Shown here piece after piece: positions 25,071 to 33,254 of a DNA stretch of 33,668 nt. Under the pieces are notes generated by a model. It did no database searches and was not told the origin of the DNA. It saw nothing but the letters and a program-made list of their open reading frames with translations. The position numbers and the translations under genes are program-made. The stretch's first letter is position 1, and every line of letters begins with the position of its first letter. The DNA is from an uncultured Brachyspira sp. GTDB taxonomy: Bacteria; Spirochaetota; Brachyspiria; Brachyspirales; Brachyspiraceae. The DNA is taken from the NCBI RefSeq assembly GCF_910578695.1, contig NZ_CAJTQJ010000025.1, forward strand, positions 1 through 33,668, written 5' to 3'.

Positions 25071-27098
25071 ATGAGAAATATATTTATAATAATACTTACA
25101 GCATTAATTATTACTGGCTGTAAAAATAGTAAAGAAATAAAACAATCACAAAATAACATTGGGCAAAATAAAAAAGAAGAAACTGAAAAAGAATTTTTTG
25201 ATATGAAATATGTTTATAAAGGCATTAGAGCAGATAAATCTAAATTTGATGAAGAGTTAAAAGAAGAAAGAGAACATCTTGAAGAAACAAAAATAAATCT
25301 TGATTTTCTTAACAGGAAATTTGCTAATGATGATGAAAGAAAAAAATATTCTATAGAGTTTATATCAAATGCTTATCATGAACCTATTAGGCATAATGGG
25401 ATTCCTCATTTGTATGAAAATGAATATTATTATATTGTGCAGGCTATTGAGTATTTATATGTTGAGAGGAATTTGGCTTTAAAAAAAGCGAGAGAGGAAT
25501 TATTAAAATTAAATAAAAAAGATGCTGATGTTTATTTAGCTTTATTCTTATCTCATTTTGCAACGGATTCTCTATACCGCTTTGAAGAAATAAAAAAATA
25601 TTTAACAGAATGGAAAAAATCAGGCGGTACTAATATAGTTATGATGGTGCTGACAAAAAGTTATGATGATGAGGATAGTTATAATGAACGATATAGTAAT
25701 AATATGAAATTAATTAATTATATAATAGAAGCTCCTGATTCTTTAAGAGCAGAAAAATTAATTTATGATGCATATAAATATGGATTTCTTGATATTATAT
25801 CAAAAGATTATGGGTATTTAGATGTTCATAATGAAAATAATTATAGTTTATCTGAAGTATTTTATTCAGGATCTGCTTACAGCTCATCTATTGACACTAT
25901 AGAAAATAGTGCGATGTATGGGAATAATAATCTCAGTAATAATATTTACAATGCTGATATAATGAATAAATTTATAAGAACTTATATTCATAACTTTAAT
26001 AGAAAAGATATTCATTATGATGGTAAAGAAAGTTATTATAAGAACTTTTATTTAATGTATTATTCGTATGATTCTGAGGATGAACTTTACTTTTTAGAGT
26101 TTAAGAAAAATACATTTGTTTATTCGTCTGATTATACTTATGGTATAGATGAAGTACTGTATTTTAATCCTAATTTTATGGGAAATAATCAATATGCAAT
26201 TTTTGAAATACAAACAAATTATAATTTTCGTCTTGGAAATATTTATAAACTGCCAGAAGCTTATAAAAATTATATTTCTGAAAATGATTTGAAAGATTAT
26301 TTTAAAAATTCTAATAATAATTTGCAAGATTATTTTAAATATTCTAAATCTGAAAATTTTGACGACCTTATTATAGCAAAATATGAATATATTGACTATA
26401 TAGAGGATACTATAAATTTTACTAGATTTATTGGAGGAATCACTGAAGAGGAATTGAATTTTTTCTTATGCGATATAAATAATGACGGCAAAGAAGAATT
26501 AATGGTTTATTATAATCATATACACACTGGCGGAAGAGGCGGTGAGGTTAAGTTTACATTACTTTTAAAAGATAATCTTGAAATAGATTTAGATTCAGAA
26601 ATTGGCAGAGTCATTAACAGCAATAATGATTTTCAAGGACATTTAGGTGTACAACAGAGAATATATACAGAGAATGGAAAAAATAAAATGTTTCTTTTTC
26701 ATAAAAGCAGAGGTAATGCAATGGATATATTTTTTGACAATAATGAAATGAAATCTGTAGATTATTTTCAATATATGACATATAGCCGTAAACCAAAATT
26801 ATTATGGAAAGGAAGCATACTTAACGGAGTACCAGAAGGAGCTTTAAAAACTGATGCTAGTTTTGATATGTCTAAAGCAGAAAATGCATCAGACAAAGCA
26901 ATAGTATCAGACAGAACTTTGAGAATGGCTGACAAACTTATAAGCGATGCATATTTTGCTGCAAAAGAAACTTTAGATAAAGAAGGACAGGAAGAATTAT
27001 TAAAGAAAAGAAGGGCTGAAATAAAAGCTATTTGGGAAGCAAAAGGAGATATTAAAGCAATAGAAACTGAAATGCTGAATATTTTAGGTATACAATGA
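25071..27098 (+). CDS. Large lipoprotein of a local paralogous family (copy B)
   Basis: A 675-residue paralogue of the preceding gene, with its own lipoprotein signal (lipobox ITGC, Cys17) and an AAGGAG-like site (ggagcgg) before the ATG. The first 200 mature residues resemble copy A closely, the middle (about 240-440) carries several insertions rich in Asn and Tyr, and DINNDGKEEL recurs near 468 followed by HIHTGGRGG. The C-terminal 97 residues are identical to copy A because of the 324-bp shared block. Function unknown. The conserved-variable-conserved arrangement suggests recombination between paralogues with diversification of the central, perhaps exposed, region. Confidence 0.8.
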   Translation: MRNIFIIILTALIITGCKNSKEIKQSQNNIGQNKKEETEKEFFDMKYVYKGIRADKSKFDEELKEEREHLEETKINLDFLNRKFANDDERKKYSIEFISNAYHEPIRHNGIPHLYENEYYYIVQAIEYLYVERNLALKKAREELLKLNKKDADVYLALFLSHFATDSLYRFEEIKKYLTEWKKSGGTNIVMMVLTKSYDDEDSYNERYSNNMKLINYIIEAPDSLRAEKLIYDAYKYGFLDIISKDYGYLDVHNENNYSLSEVFYSGSAYSSSIDTIENSAMYGNNNLSNNIYNADIMNKFIRTYIHNFNRKDIHYDGKESYYKNFYLMYYSYDSEDELYFLEFKKNTFVYSSDYTYGIDEVLYFNPNFMGNNQYAIFEIQTNYNFRLGNIYKLPEAYKNYISENDLKDYFKNSNNNLQDYFKYSKSENFDDLIIAKYEYIDYIEDTINFTRFIGGITEEELNFFLCDINNDGKEELMVYYNHIHTGGRGGEVKFTLLLKDNLEIDLDSEIGRVINSNNDFQGHLGVQQRIYTENGKNKMFLFHKSRGNAMDIFFDNNEMKSVDYFQYMTYSRKPKLLWKGSILNGVPEGALKTDASFDMSKAENASDKAIVSDRTLRMADKLISDAYFAAKETLDKEGQEELLKKRRAEIKAIWEAKGDIKAIETEMLNILGIQ

Positions 27099-27127
27099 TT
27101 TATTAGTATTTTTTAGCTATAATATTA
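26804..27127 (+). repeat. 324-bp near-identical block, copy B
   Basis: Copy of 24526-24849, exactly 2,278 bp downstream. The homology ends at 27127, and the next base begins a GGGG-headed dispersed repeat, which marks a sharp recombination or insertion junction. Confidence 0.9.
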
Positions 27128-27157
27128 GGGGCTGTTCTAGATAACTTAAATTTGTTA
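27128..27157 (+). repeat. Dispersed 30-bp repeat, copy 2
   Basis: GGGGCTGTTC and the following bases match 6219-6248 at 25 of 30 positions. A GGGGCTGTT head is common at ends of insertion sequences, but no transposase or second inverted end is seen nearby. Confidence 0.45.
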
Positions 27158-27200
27158 AAACTTAGGTATGAAATGCATTTATTTTTTTGCCTAAAGTAAA

Positions 27201-27218
27201 GAAAAAGAAAAAGAAAAA
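27201..27218 (+). repeat. Short tandem repeat (GAAAAA) x3
   Basis: Three exact hexamer units in the spacer between lipoprotein B and the DUF4253 gene. Small and AT-rich; it may simply be low-complexity sequence. Confidence 0.7.
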
Positions 27219-27320
27219 TGATTGAAATTAATAAATAATAGCATTTTGCAAATAAAAATATTGAAAAACAATTAGAAATTATATATAATTTAGCAAAAAG
27301 AGAGCTTTTTAATTGAGATT

Positions 27321-28172
27321 ATGAGAAATATATTTATAATGATACTTGCAGCATTTATTATTGCCTGCAGTAAGAATAGTGAATCACAAAATATTATTTT
27401 AGGAGATATAATTATGAATGATAATATAAAATTCATAACAGATTTTTTGAAATGCGATTATGAAATACTTAAAGGCGGACTTGAAGATGATACTAAGATA
27501 ATGGATTGGTATAAAGAGAATTTAGAAAAAGGAAAAAAGGAAGGATATACTCCTTTAATAATAATACCTACTGATATACTTATAGAATCAATAGAAATGT
27601 TTTTAGAAGATAATGACTGTGAAATTGAAGATTCAAAAAAACTTATTTCTGAATATATAGAAAAATCAAAAGAGATAGATTATAAAGAATGCTTGAATCA
27701 GGATATAGAGGATATTTATGATGATGAAGATTCTATTGAAGAAGTAAAAAAATCATTCAATGCTCCTATAGAGGAATTTGAAATTATAAAAAGTTTTGGA
27801 TCTTATTATGATTATAAAACAGAAAAAACAGTTGATTTAATATTAGCTAAAATTCCTACTTCTAATCCTTATGAATTGGCATGCTATATACCTATGGGCG
27901 GATTTAATGATTGTCCTGACCCTGAAACACAAACTAGCATTTTTAAATATTGGTATGAAAAATATAATGCATACCCTGCTGTAGTAGGCTATGATACTTG
28001 GGAGCTTTTTGCAGAAAAACAGCCTAAAACAGAAGAAGAAGCGAGAGAACTTGCTATAGAGCATTATTATTTTTGTCTTGACAGAGTAGACCAATATGCT
28101 GAAGATTATGATCTTGGTAAGCTTGCAGGTACATTATTAAAATCAGATGTTTGGTATTTCTGGTGGGATTAA
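27321..28172 (+). CDS. DUF4253 protein with an apparently captured lipoprotein signal peptide
   Basis: As read, 283 residues. The C-terminal half is a clear DUF4253 domain: LAKIPTSNPYELACYIPMGGFNDCPDPETQ, KYWYEKYNAYPAVVGYD, ARELAIEHYYFCLDRVDQ, and the signature ending VWYFWWD. DUF4253 proteins are normally cytoplasmic and of unknown role. Here residues 1-16 (MRNIFIMILAAFIIAC) form a lipoprotein signal very like that of lipoprotein B at both DNA and protein level. An internal ATG at 27414 (MNDNIKF) has its own AGGAG at 27401-27405 with eight bases of spacing, whereas the ATG at 27321 has only a weak site. The native gene probably began at 27414, and the signal was joined upstream in frame. Both forms might be made. 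Confidence 0.82.
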   Translation: MRNIFIMILAAFIIACSKNSESQNIILGDIIMNDNIKFITDFLKCDYEILKGGLEDDTKIMDWYKENLEKGKKEGYTPLIIIPTDILIESIEMFLEDNDCEIEDSKKLISEYIEKSKEIDYKECLNQDIEDIYDDEDSIEEVKKSFNAPIEEFEIIKSFGSYYDYKTEKTVDLILAKIPTSNPYELACYIPMGGFNDCPDPETQTSIFKYWYEKYNAYPAVVGYDTWELFAEKQPKTEEEARELAIEHYYFCLDRVDQYAEDYDLGKLAGTLLKSDVWYFWWD

Positions 28173-28213
28173 TGTATTAATTGACTTTTATATTTATTAT
28201 TATATAATCTTTA

Positions 28214-28244
28214 TTGATTTTTATTTACTACTATATGGTATACT
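28214..28244 (+). promoter_or_regulatory. Predicted extended -10 promoter of the DUF4153 gene
   Basis: TATACT (28239-28244) is preceded by TGG (28236-28238), an extended -10 element. A weak TTGATT lies 19 bp upstream at 28214-28219. The start codon is 19 bp downstream. Confidence 0.45.
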
Positions 28245-28262
28245 AATTTTATGGATTAATAA

Positions 28263-29513
28263 ATGCAGGAAAATAATATTAAAAACGATAATATAAGTAA
28301 AATAAATTATAAAATAGGCAGAATATTAGAAAATAATTTGACATCAAATTTAATAATTATTTTTATAGGATTTATTGCCGCATTAAGCATTGCTGTATTT
28401 ACTTATATAAATGCTGATTTTATGTTTAAAGACTATAATTTTGCAAATAAATTTATAATAGATAGATTTTATTTTTATATATTTTATTTTTTTTGTTTTA
28501 GCTTAATATTTAATATTAATTCAAAATTTGATATTAAAAATATAATTATAATATCTCTGTCTTTTTTATTTTTATCAGTTATAACTTTAAGCACTAATTT
28601 TTTTACAGCAATTAGTTCTTTTGATGGTATAAAAAATATAAAATTTTATAATCAAATTTACTACATCAAATATATATTCTCTCCGATAATCTTTTTTATA
28701 ATAACTTTATTATCATATAACGGCTTTCAAGTATTAAACTCAAAAAGTATTTCAGAGTTTTTTACTTTTTCTGCCGATATATTAGTATTTGCAGGCTTAA
28801 TAGCCTCTATAGTATCAGCAGTATTTGGAATATTTATAACAATAGTTTTTTATTTACTTGAAGATATTACTGTAAATTTAGATGAAAAGATTATAATTAA
28901 ATTAATAATGATGACAATATCATTTTTTGCTTCATTATTTCCTTTTTTGGTATATACAGTTTATAGAAAAATGAAAACTAATATTTCTATATATTTATCA
29001 AGAATATTAATGCCTTTTAGTTTATTATTTATATTCACACTTCTGATTCTTCTATTAATGCCTGATATAAGACCTTATGATAATAGGGCTGCTTTTATAC
29101 TTTATAATATTATGCTTGCTGTAATTGTATTAAATATGTTCTTTGTAAGAATAGATTATAAATCAAGTATATTCACTAAAGCAGTATATTTAATTCTTCC
29201 TATAATAGCTATTGTTTTTGATATATTAGTATTAACTTCTTCTTTATATAGATTAATAGAATACGGCATTACTCCTAACAAAATAACATTAATAGGCACA
29301 AATTTAGTTATGCTTGGGAATTTGATTTTTATAACATTTTTTAATATTAAGTCTGTACTAATAATATTCAGAAAACCTGACAGCATTCCAAATATAAAAG
29401 ATATTATTATCGGGAATACTAAATCAGCATTTTATATATATGTTTACGGAATTTGGGCTTTTATAGTATGTTTTATAATGCCTTTATTTTTAATATTATT
29501 GAATATATTTTAA
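28263..29513 (+). CDS. DUF4153 polytopic membrane protein
   Basis: A 416-residue integral membrane protein with about ten to eleven hydrophobic helices spread over its length. The later segment RLIEYGITPNKITLIGTNLVMLGNLI is typical of the DUF4153 family (the family's YGlTpnR motif), which has no settled function. The N-terminal 25 residues are polar and cytoplasmic-looking. It has its own promoter and is followed by a 255-bp spacer with no visible terminator. Confidence 0.72.
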   Translation: MQENNIKNDNISKINYKIGRILENNLTSNLIIIFIGFIAALSIAVFTYINADFMFKDYNFANKFIIDRFYFYIFYFFCFSLIFNINSKFDIKNIIIISLSFLFLSVITLSTNFFTAISSFDGIKNIKFYNQIYYIKYIFSPIIFFIITLLSYNGFQVLNSKSISEFFTFSADILVFAGLIASIVSAVFGIFITIVFYLLEDITVNLDEKIIIKLIMMTISFFASLFPFLVYTVYRKMKTNISIYLSRILMPFSLLFIFTLLILLLMPDIRPYDNRAAFILYNIMLAVIVLNMFFVRIDYKSSIFTKAVYLILPIIAIVFDILVLTSSLYRLIEYGITPNKITLIGTNLVMLGNLIFITFFNIKSVLIIFRKPDSIPNIKDIIIGNTKSAFYIYVYGIWAFIVCFIMPLFLILLNIF

Positions 29514-29768
29514 ATCCCTGCTTATTTGCTTTCTGCCCCTAATATAAATTATAATTTTAATTCTCTTAAAAATAAAAAAAATAAAAAGCATTGTACGCCA
29601 TAAATTTTTATAATAAATTATTTAATATATATTTACTATGCGTGAAGCTGATTAAAAATAATATTATCTAAATGCATTTTTGTATATATTAAAAAAAATT
29701 AAAATATATAAAGCTGAAATTTTAAAAAAACTATGGCTGGATATTTAAGAAAAGTTTATTGATATTTT

Positions 29769-30674
29769 TTATAATTTTACTTCTCCATTATTAGAAATTA
29801 TCTTTACTTCAGGCTTTAAAATAATTCCTTTTTGATTATAAACTTCATCTTTTACTTTCTTTATGAGATTAAATATATCCATTCCAGAAGCATTTTTATA
29901 ATTAACTATAAAATTAGCATGATAAGGAGAAACCATAGCTCCCCCTAATGTCATATTCTTAATATTAATAGAATCTATTACTTTACCAGCTATCATATTA
30001 GTTTCATAATCATTCAAAAATGTACTTCCTGCAGAAGGGTATTTAAATTGACGCTTATTCTTTCTGTCTTTATAATACTTATTCATTTCAGGTTTTATTA
30101 ATCTCTTTGAAGACTTATTTAATTTGAATCTCACATCAATAATAATATATTTTCTTTCTTGAAAAATACTTTTTTTATAAGCATATTTACAATCATCAAT
30201 ACCAATATGCATATATTCAATATTTTCATCTATTATACCAACACTGTCTATAAATTCAGATATAGAATGCTCATAACATCTTGCATTCATATAAGCAGCC
30301 CCTCCTATGCTTCCGGGAAGCCCATATAAAAACTCTAAGCCTGTGAAAGAATTTCTATAAGCATATTTAACGACATCAATAACATTAGCTCCCGAATATG
30401 CTAGAATATTATGAGATGTATGTTCTGCCCTAGAAAAAAAACCTGTATATATTATAGGGAGCTCTATTATCTTATCTAAAAATAATATATTGCTTCCGCC
30501 TCCCAAAATTATGTACTTTTTGTTATTATCATTAAGGTATTTAATCAAATCTATAAAACCATTAATAGTTTCAGGCACATAAAATTCTAAAGCCTTAGCA
30601 TTAACTCTGAAAGTATTAAATTTTTTGAGCGAAACATTTTTTCTGCTTAAAACACCGTTAAAAGATTTTATCAT
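29769..30674 (-). CDS. murB: UDP-N-acetylenolpyruvoylglucosamine reductase
   Basis: A 301-residue cytoplasmic flavoenzyme that reduces UDP-GlcNAc-enolpyruvate to UDP-MurNAc in peptidoglycan synthesis. The FAD-binding domain has YIILGGGSNILF and GLEFLYGLPGSIGGAAYMNA; the substrate domain has DCKYAYKKSIFQ, the proton-donor serine in YPSAGSTFLND, and GAMVSPYHANFIVN, ending with the glutamate in LKPEVKII. ATG 30674 is used because GGA lies nine bases before it; a TTG at 30701 would add nine unlikely residues. Neighbouring cell-wall genes are absent. Confidence 0.92.
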   Translation of the reverse strand: MIKSFNGVLSRKNVSLKKFNTFRVNAKALEFYVPETINGFIDLIKYLNDNNKKYIILGGGSNILFLDKIIELPIIYTGFFSRAEHTSHNILAYSGANVIDVVKYAYRNSFTGLEFLYGLPGSIGGAAYMNARCYEHSISEFIDSVGIIDENIEYMHIGIDDCKYAYKKSIFQERKYIIIDVRFKLNKSSKRLIKPEMNKYYKDRKNKRQFKYPSAGSTFLNDYETNMIAGKVIDSINIKNMTLGGAMVSPYHANFIVNYKNASGMDIFNLIKKVKDEVYNQKGIILKPEVKIISNNGEVKL

Positions 30675-30750
30675 TATAATAATCCAATAAATATTTCTCA
30701 ATTATATATAATAACAAATTTTCTAAAACATTACAACAAAATTAACTATA

Positions 30751-30778
30751 TTGACTTTTAACTATTTTTTTATAGAAT
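30751..30778 (+). promoter_or_regulatory. Predicted promoter of the coiled-coil/YoeB-like pair
   Basis: TTGACT (30751-30756), a 16-bp spacer and TAGAAT (30773-30778) lie 38 bp before the start at 30817. Confidence 0.5.
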
Positions 30779-30816
30779 ATAAATTATAGTAAACAAATAT
30801 CAAAGGCATAATATTT

Positions 30817-31347
30817 ATGGATATACTAGATACTATTAAATATGTTACAGCACATGATAAATATCAATCTGAATTGATAAAAGACTTACAAAATAGAATA
30901 GAAGAATTAAATTTAATAATAGGTAATTTAGATAATTTAAATAATGCATTAGAAAATGAAAATAAGAAATTAAAAAATCTCATAAAATTTTCTATATGCA
31001 AATATCCTCCGTATATGCTTTCTGATATGATAAAAGAATCTATGAATATATATATAGGCTCTTCTAAAATTGTACGAATAGCTGAGGAAAATAAATTATT
31101 TGAATATGAGTTTTTGGCTTTAAGAATACCAAGAAAAAGAAATACAAATGAAAAATTTGCTTCAACAGTTATATTTTCTATTTTAGGAGCTGCAAAAATA
31201 TTAGATATAATAAAGAAGTCATTGAATCTATTTAATAAATATAATGTAAATATAGAAAATGATTTGGATATATCATTAAAGCAATTAAAAGAAGGAAAAA
31301 TAACAAAATATTCTATAAAAGATTTAAGAGCTATGGAAAATGAATGA
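30817..31347 (+). CDS. Coiled-coil protein upstream of YoeB-like toxin; possible antitoxin
   Basis: A 176-residue soluble protein of unknown family. Residues 15-58 (KDLQNRIEELNLIIGNLDNL, ENENKKLKNL) form a heptad-rich coiled coil. A middle part contains FEYEFLALRIPRKRN, and the C-terminus (ISLKQLKEGKITKYSIKDL) resembles the short segment of many type II antitoxins that reads 'LKEGK...', though this is weak. Its last eight bases overlap the start of the toxin-like gene, the normal antitoxin-toxin arrangement. It is twice the length of YefM and lacks an obvious YefM/Phd DNA-binding fold, so the antitoxin role is inference from position. Promoter at 30751-30778. Confidence 0.45.
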   Translation: MDILDTIKYVTAHDKYQSELIKDLQNRIEELNLIIGNLDNLNNALENENKKLKNLIKFSICKYPPYMLSDMIKESMNIYIGSSKIVRIAEENKLFEYEFLALRIPRKRNTNEKFASTVIFSILGAAKILDIIKKSLNLFNKYNVNIENDLDISLKQLKEGKITKYSIKDLRAMENE

Positions 31348-31608
31348 TGATATTATTGCTGCTAAAAAGGCAAAAGAACATATATTATTTTTTCAAAAAA
31401 CAGATAAAAAAATATTAAAAAGAATAAATGATTTAATAGAAAGTATATTAAAAACACCTTATAAAAGTATAGGAAAACCTGAAAAGTTAAAACATAAATA
31501 TGAAGATTGCTATTCAAGAAGAATAAATAAAAAAACATAGATTAATATACAAAATAGATAATGATTATAATAATATTATCATATAAAGATAATTATGATG
31601 ATAAATAA
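31340..31608 (+). pseudogene. YoeB/Txe-like mRNA interferase, frameshifted at an A7 tract
   Basis: The open frame 31340-31540 gives 66 residues matching YoeB through FFQKTDKKILKRINDLIESI, then PYKSIGKPEKLKHKYEDCYSRRINKK, keeping the catalytic glutamate and first arginine region. The frame then ends at TAG just after a run of seven A (31529-31535). In the adjacent frame the sequence continues HRLIYKIDNDYNN, which is YoeB's HRLVY segment, and a third frame adds IILSYKDNY up to a stop at 31608. So the C-terminal catalytic His-Tyr end is lost through one or two indels. This may be true decay, phase variation at the A-run or a sequencing error. YoeB cleaves mRNA at the ribosome. Confidence 0.75.
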
Positions 31609-31611
31609 AAA

Positions 31612-32124
31612 CTATCTGCTATAATACCAATTCGGCTTTTCTTTCAAAGAAGTATTTAAAAACATATCCTTAATATCAGCATCTCTATTTATATTCCAAG
31701 CATTCAAATTCTGATTAAAATTACAAGCATTCTTAAACATACAAATCATATATTTCACATTACTTATATTCCACTTATCTAAAGGCTGATTAAAACTCTC
31801 TGCCCCAAAAAACATATATGACATATCCGAAACATTACAAACATTCCAATCATTAATATTTATATTGAAATTTTTTATATTATGAAACATAGATTTCATA
31901 GATTTAACATTAGAAGTATTCCATTTCTCTATCCCTGAAAAATCTGTTCTTATATTATAGTTTTCATATTCATTATAAGAACCCTCAAAGCATGCAAAAT
32001 TAGGTTTTTCAAAAAGCATAGACATATCGGTTATAAGAGAAGTGTCTATATCTCCTAAATAAATATTATTATTTTCTATCAAACTTCTTAATTCAATTTT
32101 ATTTTTAGGTTTATACTTTTTCAT
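31612..32124 (-). CDS. BspA-like DUF285 repeat protein
   Basis: A 170-residue protein made of DUF285 (mycoplasma-type, BspA-like) repeats: IEKWNTSNVKSMKSMFHNIKNFN, INDWNVCNVSDMSYMFFGAESFNQPLDKW and NISNVKYMICMFKNACNFNQNLNAW, preceded by IDTSLITDMSMLFEKPNF. There is no signal peptide, unlike many surface BspA proteins, so it may be cytoplasmic or depend on context. Such proteins are numerous in Brachyspira. It lies 39 bp downstream of scpA on the same strand and probably shares its transcript; its end abuts the converging YoeB-like remnant. Confidence 0.85.
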   Translation of the reverse strand: MKKYKPKNKIELRSLIENNNIYLGDIDTSLITDMSMLFEKPNFACFEGSYNEYENYNIRTDFSGIEKWNTSNVKSMKSMFHNIKNFNININDWNVCNVSDMSYMFFGAESFNQPLDKWNISNVKYMICMFKNACNFNQNLNAWNINRDADIKDMFLNTSLKEKPNWYYSR

Positions 32125-32163
32125 AATTTAATATACTTATTATTTATTTTTTTAATATTTTTT

Positions 32164-33051
32164 TTATTCGGTACTTTCTTTTTCTAATAATTCTTCATCT
32201 TTTTTCGGCATAAAACTTTCATCTCTTTTAAATATATAAATATCTTTGAATTTCATCTCCTGCTTAATTAAAATTTCTTTTTCTTTAACTAATTCCAATA
32301 TGGCAAGAAAAAATGTAACAAGCTGTCTTTTAGTAACTCCGTTTTTAAATAGCATAATGAAAGGAAAAAATGCCGTTTCTGATAATTTTATTCTTATCAT
32401 ATCAATAGCATTATCTATATGAAAATTAGACATTCCAGAAAGTACTGCTAAATCTGTTTCAGGGACAAACTGCACTTTAGTAAAAGCATATACCAAATCA
32501 TAAAGAGTAATATCTTTCCAAGCTATTTCATTATCATCAGCATCAGCATTTTTTAATAATTTTACTCTCTCAGTATCCTTTCTCTCGAATATAGAATCAG
32601 ATGTCTCCTGAAGTTTATCAAGTTCTTCTGATGCCATTTTATATCTTTGAAACTCAAGCATTTGTTCTACTATTTCAAATTTAAGTCTGTCTGTAAACTT
32701 ATCATCATCTATATCATAAGGAAGAAGCATTCTTGATTTATAAAGATGAAATTCAGAAGCTGCAACCAAAAAATCGCCTGTGGAATCCAAATTTAAAGCA
32801 GCCTGATTCTTCAAATATTCAGTAAACTGATCTATTATTTCAAGTATAGAAACTTCATATATGCTTTTCTCGCTTCTTTTAAGCATATCAAAAAGTATAG
32901 ATAATGGTCCTTCATAATCTATGCTGGAAAGCGATACAGTAAATTCTTTATAGTTTGCTGTATTTTCTTCTTTTTTTGTTTCTTCTATATTTTCTATGTT
33001 TTTTTTATTTTCATTTTCTATGTTTTTTTTATTTTCTATATTCTCTTTCAT
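32164..33051 (-). CDS. scpA: Segregation and condensation protein A
   Basis: A 295-residue kleisin of the SMC-ScpA-ScpB condensin complex. The N-terminal region has the hallmark DYEGPLSILFDMLKRSEKSIYEVSILEIIDQFTEYL and DFLVAASEFHLYKSRMLLP; the C-terminal winged helix is in ITLYDLVYAFTKVQFVPETD through RQLVTFFLAILELVKEKEI. It bridges the SMC heads and DNA. The first 36 residues are a Lys/Asn/Glu-rich low-complexity leader with an exact 24-bp tandem duplication (ENKKNIEN twice, 32989-33036). scpB, its usual neighbour, is not in the window; a DUF285 gene follows instead. Confidence 0.88.
   Translation of the reverse strand: MKENIENKKNIENENKKNIENIEETKKEENTANYKEFTVSLSSIDYEGPLSILFDMLKRSEKSIYEVSILEIIDQFTEYLKNQAALNLDSTGDFLVAASEFHLYKSRMLLPYDIDDDKFTDRLKFEIVEQMLEFQRYKMASEELDKLQETSDSIFERKDTERVKLLKNADADDNEIAWKDITLYDLVYAFTKVQFVPETDLAVLSGMSNFHIDNAIDMIRIKLSETAFFPFIMLFKNGVTKRQLVTFFLAILELVKEKEILIKQEMKFKDIYIFKRDESFMPKKDEELLEKESTE
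32989..33036 (-). repeat. 24-bp in-frame tandem duplication in scpA
   Basis: Two identical 24-bp units encode ENKKNIEN-ENKKNIEN in the N-terminal leader of ScpA. The unit length keeps the frame, so copy-number change would only lengthen a disordered tail. Confidence 0.85.
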
Positions 33052-33061
33052 AATAGATTAT

Positions 33062-33089
33062 AATATATTATAAAAATATAAAAATTCAA
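33062..33089 (-). promoter_or_regulatory. Possible promoter of scpA
   Basis: On the minus strand TTGAAT (33089-33084), a 16-bp spacer and TATATT (33067-33062). The start codon follows after ten bases, so the leader would be very short. Confidence 0.35.
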
Positions 33090-33193
33090 GTATTAGATTT
33101 TTAATTGGTAATTATATACAAAATTACCCAACAAAAACCATAACAATTACACACAAAATTTATTCAATAATAAAAAACATTAAACAAACAAAG

Positions 33194-33225
33194 AGTAAAG
33201 ATACGGCTATTACTATATCTTTACT
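33194..33225. repeat. Ten-base hairpin upstream of scpA
   Basis: AGTAAAGATA (33194-33203) pairs with TATCTTTACT (33216-33225) around a 12-base loop. On the minus strand it is followed by a T-rich but interrupted run, so it may be a weak terminator for transcription from the right end. Confidence 0.45.
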
Positions 33226-33254
33226 TCTATGTAAAATACAAAAATTATATGTTA

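Noticed and set aside
27843..28094. Minus-strand open frame of 83 codons in the DUF4253 gene
   Set aside because: It overlaps the conserved DUF4253 signature on the plus strand.
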